Positions 33,250 through 40,799 of a stretch of 64,000 nucleotides of DNA are shown piece by piece; the first letter of the stretch is position 1; the number at the start of each line of letters is the position of its first letter. The notes beneath the pieces are model-generated. The model was not told where the DNA came from. It saw only the letters and a program-made list of their open reading frames with translations, and ran no database searches. The translations under genes were made by a program, and so were the position numbers. Source of the DNA: an uncultured Oscillospiraceae bacterium (GTDB taxonomy: Bacteria > Bacillota > Clostridia > Oscillospirales > Acutalibacteraceae); NCBI GenBank assembly GCA_900543795.1, contig UQSH01000002.1, positions 46,123 to 110,122 on the forward strand, given 5' to 3'.

Positions 33250-33290
33250 AAAATGCTTCGAGGTATCGGCGCCCCGAAGCATTTTCTTTT
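33250..33290 (+). terminator. Terminator after the transcobalamin-like gene
   Basis: An 11-bp stem (AAAATGCTTCG/CGAAGCATTTT) encloses a 14-base loop with its own GGCGCC palindrome and is followed by T-rich sequence. Confidence 0.75.
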
Positions 33291-33305
33291 TGCTTTGAAT
33301 TAATT

Positions 33306-33884
33306 TTATTCGCTTTCGCTGTAATACGGCTCCATTGAAACCTGCTCTTTTTCATTTACAGGCTGATACTTATCCTGATAGTAGTTTTCGGCATGGCAGT
33401 CAAATTCTCCGCTCGGAGAAACCGTAATAACCGTGCATCCTCTTTGCGAGCCGTATTTCATAATTCCCGAATATGCAAGATAATCAACCGTGTAGCTGTA
33501 AGTCAGGCGGATTCCCTCATATTCAAGAGAAATATTGTTTAAATGGTCGTGGCCGAAAAACATTCCCTGCGTTGAGCCAAGCTCCTTTGCTTTGTCAAAA
33601 AAGCCGTAATTTTCCTCACTCGGATAAACAACTATGTCAATTTCTCCGGCGTTTCCGTAATAATATTTAACGCTTTGTGTGTCTGCAAAGCCGTTATCTC
33701 TGTATTCATAATATGCGGTTTGCATTTCCTGAAGCGGCATGTGGAAAAATGCAAGAGATTTCGGAACAACGCCGTTGTTTTCCTGCGTTAGCTCGTTGAT
33801 TTCGTTTTCATACCATTCAATCTGATTTTCGTGAATACAGTCGTATTTCCAGCTAAGGATCGGCAAAATTTGAGGGCAAAACAA
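33306..33884 (-). pseudogene. C-terminal remnant of a metallophosphoesterase
   Basis: The 192-codon ORF covers only the second half of a calcineurin-like phosphoesterase: 'IHENQIEWYENEINELTQEN', 'LAFFHMPLQEM' with its His, and 'GMFFGHDHLNNISLEYEGIRLTYSYT', the last metal-binding His pair. The N-terminal metal motifs (Asp-x-His, Gly-Asp-x-x-Asp, Gly-Asn-His-Asp/Glu) are missing, and the first 15 codons look unrelated. No ribosome site precedes the ATG. It is therefore a truncated gene, with the break near 33850. Confidence 0.75.
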
Positions 33885-33891
33885 TCGAGTT

Positions 33892-33993
33892 TTATTTGTT
33901 ATTTATAATAAATTTTGCCTCTCCAACGGATTTCTCTTCATTGCCTAAGACAAGAGCAAATATTCCGCCTGCCGATATACCAACCTTTTTCAT
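33892..33993 (-). pseudogene. Short fragment resembling the C-terminal domain of histidyl-tRNA synthetase
   Basis: A 33-codon stretch reads 'SAGGIFALVLGNEEKSVGEA' and then a Lys/Asn tail. This is like the anticodon-binding domain of HisRS around its 'F(A/V)LVLGxxE' strand. A stop codon lies directly before the ATG and there is no ribosome site. It looks like gene debris next to the truncated phosphoesterase. The family call is weak and rests on one short motif. Confidence 0.35.
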
Positions 33994-34071
33994 TTAACTA
34001 CCGGTTTTGTTACTTTATAAAAATATAACATAAATTTTACATAAATTCAACATAAAAACCCCTAAAAGCTA

Positions 34072-34122
34072 TTGACAAGTGAATTATATATGCGTATAAT
34101 GAACAAGTGAACACAAGTTCAT
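34072..34122 (+). promoter_or_regulatory. Promoter and ArsR/SmtB-type operator for the metal efflux genes
   Basis: TTGACA (34072-34077) and TATAAT (34095-34100) are 17 bases apart. The inverted repeat ATGAAC...GTTCAT (34099-34122) begins on the -10 box and resembles CzrA/SmtB operators (TGAACA...TTCA). The encoded regulator is directly downstream. Confidence 0.75.
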
Positions 34123-34149
34123 ATAATCATAGATTATGGAGGCGAATTT

Positions 34150-34434
34150 ATGCTTGATGAAGAATTAATGTATGACCTTGCCGATTTATTTAAAATCTTT
34201 TCGGATTCAACAAGGGTTAAAATTCTTTGCTCTCTGTTTGAAAGCGAGCTGAGTGTAACAGAGATAACCGAGGCAACGGGAGTTTCGCAAACGGCGGTTT
34301 CCCATCAGCTTCGTATTTTAAAGCAAAATCATCTTGTTAAGTATAAAAGAGACGGAAAGCAGATGATATATTCTCTTTCCGACGAGCATGTTAAAACAAT
34401 AATTAACTGCGGAATAGAACACATTGAGGAGTGA
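34150..34434 (+). CDS. ArsR/SmtB-family metal-responsive repressor
   Basis: The 94-residue winged-helix protein has 'FKIFSDSTRVKILCSLFESELSVTEITEATGVSQTAVSHQLRILKQNHLV'. The C-terminal helix has Asp-x-His and His-x-x-Glu spacing ('SDEHVKTIINCGIEHIEE'), the alpha-5 Zn/Co/Ni site of SmtB and CzrA. No Cys pair of the CadC alpha-3N site is present, so zinc is the likely signal. A GGAGG site precedes the ATG. It overlaps the ATPase leader and probably represses both genes from the operator at 34099-34122. Confidence 0.9.
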   Translation: MLDEELMYDLADLFKIFSDSTRVKILCSLFESELSVTEITEATGVSQTAVSHQLRILKQNHLVKYKRDGKQMIYSLSDEHVKTIINCGIEHIEE

Positions 34435-34439
34435 AAAAT

Positions 34440-36452
34440 ATGGCAGAACACAAGCATAAGCACGATCACGCAGAGGGCTGCTCCTGCGGCTGCGAACACG
34501 AGCATTCACATTCAGACGACTGCTCCTGCGGCTGCGGACACAACCACGAGGAGGAAATAAGCAAAAAGGATTTCGGATTTAAGGTGGGCTTCGGCGGAGC
34601 GCTGCTTATTATCGGATATATACTTTCGGAATTTACCGAGGTTAGCAGTGTTATTCCTCTTATTTGCTTTGCAGTATCCTATATTATAATAGGATTTAAT
34701 ATTTTAAAGGAAGCAATTGAGGGAATATCACACGGCAATATATTTAATGAAAACTTTTTGATGTCTATTGCCTCGATAGGAGCATTTGTTATCGGGGAAT
34801 ACACAGAGGGCTGCGCAGTTGTTTTACTTTATACAATCGGCGAATATCTGCAAAGCGTTGCGCTCGGAAAAAGCAGAAAATCAATCAAGGATATGCTTCA
34901 ATCCGCACCCTCGCAGGTTTGCGTAATAAGGGATGAAAAGCAGATTTTTGTTGAGCCGTCAGAGGTTGAGGCGGGCGAAATGTTTATTGTTAAGCCCGGA
35001 GAAAAGATTGAAATAGACGGCGTTATAGAAAGCGGAAGCGCAGAGGTTGATATGTCTGCCTTAACGGGCGAAAGCATTCCCGCTTCGCTTTCGGCAGGTG
35101 ATGAAATTTTTTCCGGCTCAATAAATATTGACGGAATGTTGAAAATCAAAGCAACAAAAGCATACAGCGAATCAACCGTTTCAAGAATTATGGAAATGAT
35201 TGAGGATGCAAACGGAAAAAAGAGCAAAACGGAAAAATTTATAAGCCGATTTGCAAAAATATACACTCCGATAGTTTGCCTCATTGCGCTTTTGATAATT
35301 GTTGTTCCTCCTCTTTTCTTTGGAGGAGAATGGAGCGAATGGGCATACAGAGGACTTTCCGCTCTTGTTGTTTCCTGCCCGTGTGCAATAGTTATTTCAA
35401 TTCCGCTCGGCTTCTTCGGCGGCTTAGGTGCCTGCTCAAAGCAGGGAATATTAATTAAGGGAAGCAATTATCTTGAAATGCTTGCAAAATTTAATATCGG
35501 CGTTTTTGACAAAACGGGAACAATAACAAGCGGAAAGTTTGAATATGTAAACTGCGAATGCGTTCATTGCCATTGCACGGATAAGGCGGAGCACCGCGAG
35601 CTTTTAAGTCTTATTGCCGCCTGCGAAAAATATTCAAGCCATCCAATTGCAAAATCAATCAATCTTGCCTTCGGTCAGTATGCGGAAAATCTTAATGTTG
35701 AGGATGCAAAAAACTATGCAGGAATGGGTGTTTCCGCAGTTATAAACGGCAAAAAATATTATGCAGGAAACGAAAAGCTTATGCGAAGCGTTGGTGTTGA
35801 TTTTGAGGAAACGAAGCTTGTTGGCACCGCAATTTATCTTTGCAGCGAAACGGAATTTTTGGGCAATATTGTTTTTGCAGATGTTATTAAAGAGGACAGC
35901 AAAAACGCAATATCCGCTCTTCGCAAAGACGGAGTTAAGAAAACCGTTATGCTCACGGGAGATAAGGAGCCCATTGCCGCCGATATAGCTCAAAAGGCGG
36001 GAATAGACGAGCATTTTTCAAGGCTTATGCCCGATGAAAAGGTTGAAAGGATAAGCGCTCTTAAAAAGAGCGATGCAGATATTGTTTTATATACGGGCGA
36101 CGGCATTAACGACGCACCCGTTCTTGCAAAGGCGGATGTGGGCGTTGCGATGGGCGGTATCGGCTCCGATGCGGCAATTGAGGCGGCAGATGTTGTTGTT
36201 ATGAGCGACAGTCTTTCAAAAATATACACAGGCAGAAAAATCGCAAAGAAAACAATGCGCATTGTTAATGAAAATATTGTTTTCAGCATCGGCGTTAAGC
36301 TTCTTATCATCATTGGCTGCGCAGTCGGTATTTTTGATGAAAACGCAATGTGGCTTGCCGTTTTCGGAGATGTGGGAGTTTGCCTTATTGCAATTGCAAA
36401 TTCGCTTCGTGCGCTTTATTATAAGAAATCCAAATTAACGGTTGACAAGTGA
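34440..36452 (+). CDS. P1B-type heavy-metal (Zn/Cd) translocating ATPase
   Basis: The 670-residue pump starts at ATG 34440, eight bases after GAGGAG. Its N-terminus replaces the usual HMA domain with a His/Cys-rich tract (two 'CSCGC' pairs among many His, residues 3-40). The core has 'SALTGES', the membrane metal site 'SCPCAIVISIPLG', the phosphorylation motif 'DKTGTITSG', 'SSHPIAKSI' and 'TGDGINDAPVLAKADVGVAMG'. The CPC motif and the ArsR-type neighbour indicate Zn2+/Cd2+/Pb2+ export. 'SCEC'-like cysteines (CECVHCHC) in the nucleotide domain are an extra oddity. Confidence 0.92.
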   Translation: MAEHKHKHDHAEGCSCGCEHEHSHSDDCSCGCGHNHEEEISKKDFGFKVGFGGALLIIGYILSEFTEVSSVIPLICFAVSYIIIGFNILKEAIEGISHGNIFNENFLMSIASIGAFVIGEYTEGCAVVLLYTIGEYLQSVALGKSRKSIKDMLQSAPSQVCVIRDEKQIFVEPSEVEAGEMFIVKPGEKIEIDGVIESGSAEVDMSALTGESIPASLSAGDEIFSGSINIDGMLKIKATKAYSESTVSRIMEMIEDANGKKSKTEKFISRFAKIYTPIVCLIALLIIVVPPLFFGGEWSEWAYRGLSALVVSCPCAIVISIPLGFFGGLGACSKQGILIKGSNYLEMLAKFNIGVFDKTGTITSGKFEYVNCECVHCHCTDKAEHRELLSLIAACEKYSSHPIAKSINLAFGQYAENLNVEDAKNYAGMGVSAVINGKKYYAGNEKLMRSVGVDFEETKLVGTAIYLCSETEFLGNIVFADVIKEDSKNAISALRKDGVKKTVMLTGDKEPIAADIAQKAGIDEHFSRLMPDEKVERISALKKSDADIVLYTGDGINDAPVLAKADVGVAMGGIGSDAAIEAADVVVMSDSLSKIYTGRKIAKKTMRIVNENIVFSIGVKLLIIIGCAVGIFDENAMWLAVFGDVGVCLIAIANSLRALYYKKSKLTVDK

Positions 36453-36470
36453 GCAACACAGGCATATAAT
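36442..36470 (+). promoter_or_regulatory. Promoter of the ribU riboswitch transcript
   Basis: TTGACA (36442-36447) and TATAAT (36465-36470) are 17 bases apart. The -35 overlaps the end of the ATPase gene. Confidence 0.8.
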
Positions 36471-36485
36471 GTTATCACAAAATAT

Positions 36486-36620
36486 TTTCAGGGCGGGGTG
36501 AAATTCCCCACCGGCAGTAAGAGGGTTGAGTTCCTTAAAGTCTGCGACCCGCAAAGGCTCTTTGCGGCTGAATCGGTGAAATTCCGATACCGACGGTTAA
36601 AGTCCGGATGAGAGAAAATG
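36486..36620 (+). ncRNA. FMN riboswitch (RFN element)
   Basis: The conserved RFN blocks are all present: 'GGGCGGGGTGAAATTCCCC', 'ACCGGCAGTAA', 'AGTCTGCGACCCGC', 'TGAATCGGTGAAATTCCGA', 'ACCGACGGTTAAAGTCCGGA' and 'TGAGAGAAAA'. FMN binding shuts down the riboflavin importer gene downstream through the terminator at 36644-36685. Confidence 0.97.
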
Positions 36621-36643
36621 TTAAATAATGTCAGAACATTTGC

Positions 36644-36685
36644 GCCCTCGAATAAGCATATCGCTTTTTCGGGGGCTTCTCTTTT
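36644..36685 (+). terminator. Riboswitch-controlled terminator
   Basis: The stem GCCCTCGAA/TTCGGGGGC (one G-T pair) is followed by TTCTCTTTT, 24 bases after the FMN aptamer and before the ribU ribosome site. Confidence 0.75.
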
Positions 36686-36703
36686 GCCCAAAAAGGAGAA
36701 CAA

Positions 36704-37303
36704 ATGAAAACAAACTCAAAAATCAACACAAAAAAATTAACCACAACCGCCTTGTTGACGGCTCTTGCAGTTGTTTTGCAGTTTATCGAAATTTCAATTC
36801 CGATAATGCCAAGCTTCATAAAGCTTGATTTTTCCGATTTGCCGGAGCTTATAGGCGCATTCACCTGCGGCCCGCTTGCAGGAGTGCTTATTGCATTTTT
36901 GAAAAATTTAATTCATCTTGCGTTCGGCTCCTCGGGAGGAATAGGCGAGCTTTCAAACTTTATTCTCGGCGCGGTGCTTGCGCTCACGGCAGGATTAATA
37001 TATAAAAAATTCCCAAATATTAAAGGCGTTATCGGCGGGGGAATTATTGCCTGCATTGTTATGGGCGTTGTTTCAATTCCAACAAACTATTTTATTATTT
37101 ATCCGCTTTATTATAATGTTATGGGCTTTCCGCAGGAGGCAATTTTGGATATGTATCGCCTTATTCTTCCGTCAACAAAAAGCATTGCACAGGCGCTTCT
37201 TATTTTCAATGCTCCGTTCACGGTTGTTAAGGGCTTAATCTGCCTTGTTGTTTCCGCCGCAGTTTATAAGCCGCTGCACAGACTTCTTAACAAAAACGGC
37301 TGA
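36704..37303 (+). CDS. ribU: Riboflavin ECF transporter S component RibU
   Basis: The 199-residue membrane protein has about six helices and the S-component N-terminal pattern 'TTALLTALAVVLQFIEI' with a small-residue face for docking to EcfT. 'SFIKLDFSDLPELIGAFTCGPLAGVLIAFLKNLIHL' is typical of RibU. It works with a shared EcfAAT module not present here. The FMN riboswitch fixes the substrate. An AAAGGAG site precedes the ATG. Confidence 0.95.
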   Translation: MKTNSKINTKKLTTTALLTALAVVLQFIEISIPIMPSFIKLDFSDLPELIGAFTCGPLAGVLIAFLKNLIHLAFGSSGGIGELSNFILGAVLALTAGLIYKKFPNIKGVIGGGIIACIVMGVVSIPTNYFIIYPLYYNVMGFPQEAILDMYRLILPSTKSIAQALLIFNAPFTVVKGLICLVVSAAVYKPLHRLLNKNG

Positions 37304-37361
37304 TACTGCAATATACACAAAAATTTATTCTTTATTTTTAAAAAATATTGTTTATTGATGA

Positions 37362-37390
37362 TTGATATTTAATTATCAATGCTGTATAAT
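37362..37390 (+). promoter_or_regulatory. Promoter of the aldolase gene
   Basis: TTGATA (37362-37367) and TATAAT (37385-37390) are 17 bases apart. The short leader carries a GAACAG/CTGTTC hairpin before the GGAG ribosome site. Confidence 0.65.
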
Positions 37391-37441
37391 ATTTTTAAAT
37401 GAACAGATTTCTGTTCAAATAAAAATTTAGGAGATAAAAAA

Positions 37442-38377
37442 ATGCCACTTGTAACAACAAAGGAAATGTTTAAAAAGGCTTACGAAGGCGGCTATGCTAT
37501 CGGTGCCTTCAATGTAAACAATATGGAAATCGTTCAGGGCATAACCCGTGCGGCTAAGAAGCTTAACGCTCCTGTTATTCTTCAATGCTCCGCAGGTGCA
37601 CGCAAATATGCTTCTCACGATTATCTTGTAGCAATGGTTAAGGCTGCCGCAGAGGAAACAGGCCTTCCGATTGCTCTTCATCTTGATCACGGCCCCGATT
37701 TTGAAACCTGCAAATCCTGCATAGACGGCGGCTTCACCTCTGTTATGATAGACGGCTCATCTCTTCCTTATGAAGAAAATGTTGCTCTCACAAAAAAGGT
37801 TGTTGAGTATGCACATGCTCACGGCTGTGTTGTTGAAGGCGAGCTCGGCACACTTGCAGGTGTTGAGGATGATGTTCAGGTAGATGCAGAAAATGCTTCT
37901 TACACTCGTCCGGAGGAGGTTTATGATTTCGTAACAAGAACAGGCGTTGATTCGCTTGCTATCGCTATCGGAACCTCACACGGTGCTTATAAGTTCAAGC
38001 CCGGTCAGAAGCCGCAGCTTCGTTTTGACATTCTTGAAGAGGTTGGCCAAAAGCTTCCCGGCTTCCCGATTGTTCTTCACGGTGCATCATCGGTTAATCA
38101 GGAGCATATCAAAATGATTAACGAATACGGCGGAGAAATGCCGGATGCTATCGGTATCCCCGAAGAAATGCTTCGCAAGGCAGCATCAATGGCAGTTTGC
38201 AAAATCAATGTTGATTCAGATATCAGAATTGCTATGACCGCTGCTCTCAGAAAGCACCTCACCGAAAACCCAACTCACTTTGACCCCCGTCAGTATCTTA
38301 CTCCTGCAAGAGACCTTATTGAAGAGGTTGTTGCTCATAAGATTGATGTTGTTTTCGGCGCAAAGGATAAGGCATAA
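37442..38377 (+). CDS. fba: Class II fructose-1,6-bisphosphate aldolase
   Basis: The 311-residue zinc enzyme begins MPLVTTKEMFKKAYEGGYAIGAFNVNNME, the FbaA opening. It has catalytic and Zn residues in 'LHLDHGPDFETC', 'VEGELGTLAG', 'AIGTSHGAYKF' and 'IVLHGASSV'. It cleaves fructose-1,6-bisphosphate in glycolysis and works in reverse in gluconeogenesis. Codon use is noticeably more biased than in neighbours (frequent CTT, GCT, GTT), as expected for a highly expressed gene. It is monocistronic between its own promoter and terminator. Confidence 0.97.
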   Translation: MPLVTTKEMFKKAYEGGYAIGAFNVNNMEIVQGITRAAKKLNAPVILQCSAGARKYASHDYLVAMVKAAAEETGLPIALHLDHGPDFETCKSCIDGGFTSVMIDGSSLPYEENVALTKKVVEYAHAHGCVVEGELGTLAGVEDDVQVDAENASYTRPEEVYDFVTRTGVDSLAIAIGTSHGAYKFKPGQKPQLRFDILEEVGQKLPGFPIVLHGASSVNQEHIKMINEYGGEMPDAIGIPEEMLRKAASMAVCKINVDSDIRIAMTAALRKHLTENPTHFDPRQYLTPARDLIEEVVAHKIDVVFGAKDKA

Positions 38378-38403
38378 GCCGAAATTTAAAAAATAACAAA
38401 AAT

Positions 38404-38441
38404 TCCCATTTTGCTTTTTACGGCGAAATGGGATATTTTTT
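38404..38441 (+). terminator. Terminator after fba
   Basis: The stem TCCCATTT/AAATGGGA with a 14-base loop is followed by a run of T. Confidence 0.75.
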
Positions 38442-38562
38442 TATATCTAACTAAAAATATAACGGTTTAACATTTTTTAATCATTTTAACTCCTTTTCAT
38501 TTGCAAACAATAATATTGCACAAGGAATTTGTGCAAAGCAAATTTTTTTAAGGAGAATAAAT

Positions 38563-38739
38563 ATGAAAAAGAAAACCGAAAACATTATAAAAGGACTCGG
38601 CGTTGCAATGGCAGTCGGCTCCGTTATCGCAAGCGCAAGCGCAACAATGGGATCAAGTAGCTCAAAAACTAAAAAGAATATGAAAAAAGCAGTAGGCAAG
38701 GTAAGTGATTTTGTAGACACCGTTTCCACAATGATGTAA
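38563..38739 (+). CDS. Small hypothetical protein, 58 residues
   Basis: A perfect AAGGAG site lies seven bases before the ATG. The peptide is MKKKTENIIKGLG, then an Ala/Val/Ser-rich stretch (residues 13-27), a Ser/Lys segment and an amphipathic tail. It may be a small membrane-associated or secreted peptide; I recognise no family. The strong ribosome site and clean stop support a real gene. It sits between the aldolase terminator and a palindromic repeat. Confidence 0.6.
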   Translation: MKKKTENIIKGLGVAMAVGSVIASASATMGSSSSKTKKNMKKAVGKVSDFVDTVSTMM

Positions 38740-38742
38740 CCC

Positions 38743-38900
38743 CAGGCTTGATAAATGGGCTGAACCACTAACGCTTTTCGTTTTTTGCTCGGAGGCAGTA
38801 CCCTTGTACAGCACCCGCTCGCAAGAAAACGAAATTCAGCCTCATTTATCAAGCCTGCATAATGGGCTGAACCACTAACACTTTTCGTTTTTTGCTTCGC
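38743..38900. repeat. Palindromic repeat element with a partial direct copy
   Basis: An inverted repeat has arms at 38743-38764 (starting CAGGCTTGATAAATG) and 38835-38857. Inner pairing TTTCGTTTTTTGC/GCAAGAAAACGAAA and a small GTAC hairpin sit at its tip. A 36-base part of it, AATGGGCTGAACCACTAAC followed by CTTTTCGTTTTTTGCT, is repeated with one change at 38861-38897. No coding function was seen. It looks like a REP or MITE-type unit. Confidence 0.75.
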
Positions 38901-38941
38901 TGTTTTTGCCGTGTTGTTATTATTAACGCAAAGCAACAAAA

Positions 38942-38972
38942 AATCCGCAAAGGCAATTTGCTTTTGCGGATT
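38942..38972 (-). terminator. Terminator of the antiporter gene
   Basis: A stem AATCCGCAAA.../...TTTGCGGATT lies 20 bases after the antiporter stop, with a T-run on its minus-strand 3' side. Confidence 0.75.
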
Positions 38973-38991
38973 AAATCAACACTTTTTTATT

Positions 38992-40041
38992 TTAAACAAA
39001 AACGGAAATTACATATCCAACATATCCGGCAAGCATAACAACGCCCTGCCATCTGTTGAATTTTTTTGTTATAATTGTTGGGAAAACGGCAACCGCAATT
39101 GCGCAAAGGCAAACAACCATATCAATCGTAACAGATGAAACGGAAACCGCCAAGGCACCCGTGCCCTTGCCCATTGAAATAAAGGAGCATATCGGCAGAA
39201 TAAGCGTTAAATCTATAATGTTTGCGCCCAAAATATTGCCTACGGAAAGCGCACCAACCTTTTTTCTTAATGCCGTTATTGTTGTTACAAGCTCGGGCAG
39301 AGAGGTGCCTATTGCAATTGCGATAACGCTGATAACTCTTTGAGGAATACCGAGGCTTTGCGCAATCAGAGTTCCGTAATTAACAAGCAAATCCGCTCCG
39401 ACAACGATGCCTGCCGCACCGAGCACGAAGAAAATAATATTTTTAAACCAGTCATTTTTTGTTGCGGTTTGCTTTGAGGGAACAATATCGTCCTCCTCCT
39501 GCAAGCCGATATTTTCAGGGCTCGGCTCAATCTGCGTTTCGCTTTTTTTCATTGATACAAGGTTTTCAATAAAGAAGAAAACAAATATCGCAAAAAGAAC
39601 AATTAAACCGATTAACGAAAGGCGGTAATATAAATTTGTTTCGCCTTCAAAGGTGAGTGTTTCCTGCTTCGTGAAAATACAACCCAAAACAAGAGCCGCA
39701 GAAGCGAAAAACATCATAAGTGCCTTTGGTGCAAATTCCTTTCGCTTGATTGCAAACGGCATACAAACGATGAAAACGCCCATAATCATAGCCGTGTTCG
39801 CCGTAACAGAGCCTATGGCGTTACCTGCCGCCATATCAACATTTCCCTTTGCCGTTGCCTGAATACTAACTATCATTTCCGGAAGCGTTGTTGCGATTGA
39901 AACAATTGTTGCACCTATAACGAATTTCGGAACGCCGAGCACCTCGGCAATCCAGCTTGCACTGTCAACAAACCAGTCTCCGCCTTTAATGATAAGCACA
40001 AGTCCGATTGCAAATAAAACATACATTAAAACCGTTTGCAT
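38992..40041 (-). CDS. CaCA-family sodium/calcium (cation) antiporter
   Basis: The 349-residue protein has two homologous five-helix halves separated by an acidic loop (residues about 175-200). Each half carries an alpha-repeat: 'GATIVSIATTLPEMIVSIQA' with 'GNAIGSVTANTAMIMG', and 'IAIGTSLPELVTTITALRKK' with 'VGNILGANIIDLTLIL'. The Glu residues in these repeats bind the cation. The family is YrbG-like; Ca2+/Na+ or Ca2+/H+ exchange is typical, with K+-dependence not readable. No operon partner. Confidence 0.92.
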   Translation of the reverse strand: MQTVLMYVLFAIGLVLIIKGGDWFVDSASWIAEVLGVPKFVIGATIVSIATTLPEMIVSIQATAKGNVDMAAGNAIGSVTANTAMIMGVFIVCMPFAIKRKEFAPKALMMFFASAALVLGCIFTKQETLTFEGETNLYYRLSLIGLIVLFAIFVFFFIENLVSMKKSETQIEPSPENIGLQEEDDIVPSKQTATKNDWFKNIIFFVLGAAGIVVGADLLVNYGTLIAQSLGIPQRVISVIAIAIGTSLPELVTTITALRKKVGALSVGNILGANIIDLTLILPICSFISMGKGTGALAVSVSSVTIDMVVCLCAIAVAVFPTIITKKFNRWQGVVMLAGYVGYVISVFV

Positions 40042-40124
40042 ATTTTTACCACCTTAATTCAGTATATATAATAATATGAATAATAAATCACATATTTTCA
40101 TTTGTCAATATGCAGTAATGCTTA

Positions 40125-40799
40125 TTAATCTTTAAGCCTTGCTTCAAGACGGTAAATCGGAAGGCCCTGCGAAGCGAAACGGCTTTCATATTCCGTAACG
40201 ATATTTCCCTCAAACGAGCTGTTGTGCAAATCAAGATTCACATTTGAAAGCTTAAAGCCGTTTGACGAAAGGCTTTCAATGGAAAATTCAAAAAAGTGCA
40301 TATTATCTGTTTTTTGGCAAATAACTGCATTTGCTGTCATAAGCTCCTTATAAATTTTCAAGAACACCCCGTGAGTAAGTCGGTGCTTTGCATATTTAGC
40401 TTTTGGAAAAGGGCAGCTGAAATTAAGATAAATTGCCTCAATGCTGTGCTTTGGTATATACGAGGGAAGATATTGTGCGTTGCATTTCATAAATTTTATG
40501 TTTTTAATTTCTCTGCGCATTGCCTCCTCGCAGGCGGCAACAATAACATTTGCTTCCTTTTCGATTGCAATAATGTTTTTTTCGGGATTTTGCTCTGCAA
40601 AAGCGCAGGCAAAGGCACCCTTTCCGCATCCTATTTCAAGCACAACGGGATTATCGTTTTTAAATATTTGCACATAATCAATTAGCCTTTTTTCCTTTTC
40701 TGCGTTTTGAAAATTCAAATCCTCGTTTTCGCAGTCAATAAGATAATCGGCGCAGTCTGCAATTCTTGCTTCAAGGTTTTTCTTTCGTCTCATTCTCAT
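40125..40799 (-). CDS. trmB: tRNA (guanine46-N7)-methyltransferase
   Basis: The 224-residue protein starts MRMRRKKNLEARI, the usual TrmB start. It has the SAM motif 'VLEIGCGKGAFACAFAEQNPEKNIIAIE' and the TrmB-specific 'YLNFSCPFPKAKYAKHRLTH' in place of the more common NFSDPWPK. It makes m7G46 in tRNA variable loops. It overlaps mnmA by 29 bases, so the pair is cotranscribed. The Ser-Cys-Pro-Phe substitution in the catalytic loop, where Asp-Pro-Trp is usual, is an oddity worth checking. Confidence 0.9.
   Translation of the reverse strand: MRMRRKKNLEARIADCADYLIDCENEDLNFQNAEKEKRLIDYVQIFKNDNPVVLEIGCGKGAFACAFAEQNPEKNIIAIEKEANVIVAACEEAMRREIKNIKFMKCNAQYLPSYIPKHSIEAIYLNFSCPFPKAKYAKHRLTHGVFLKIYKELMTANAVICQKTDNMHFFEFSIESLSSNGFKLSNVNLDLHNSSFEGNIVTEYESRFASQGLPIYRLEARLKD

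Noticed and set aside
38481..38939. 152-codon ORF on the minus strand
   Set aside because: It reads through the palindromic repeat and opposite the small gene; no ribosome site and no family pattern.
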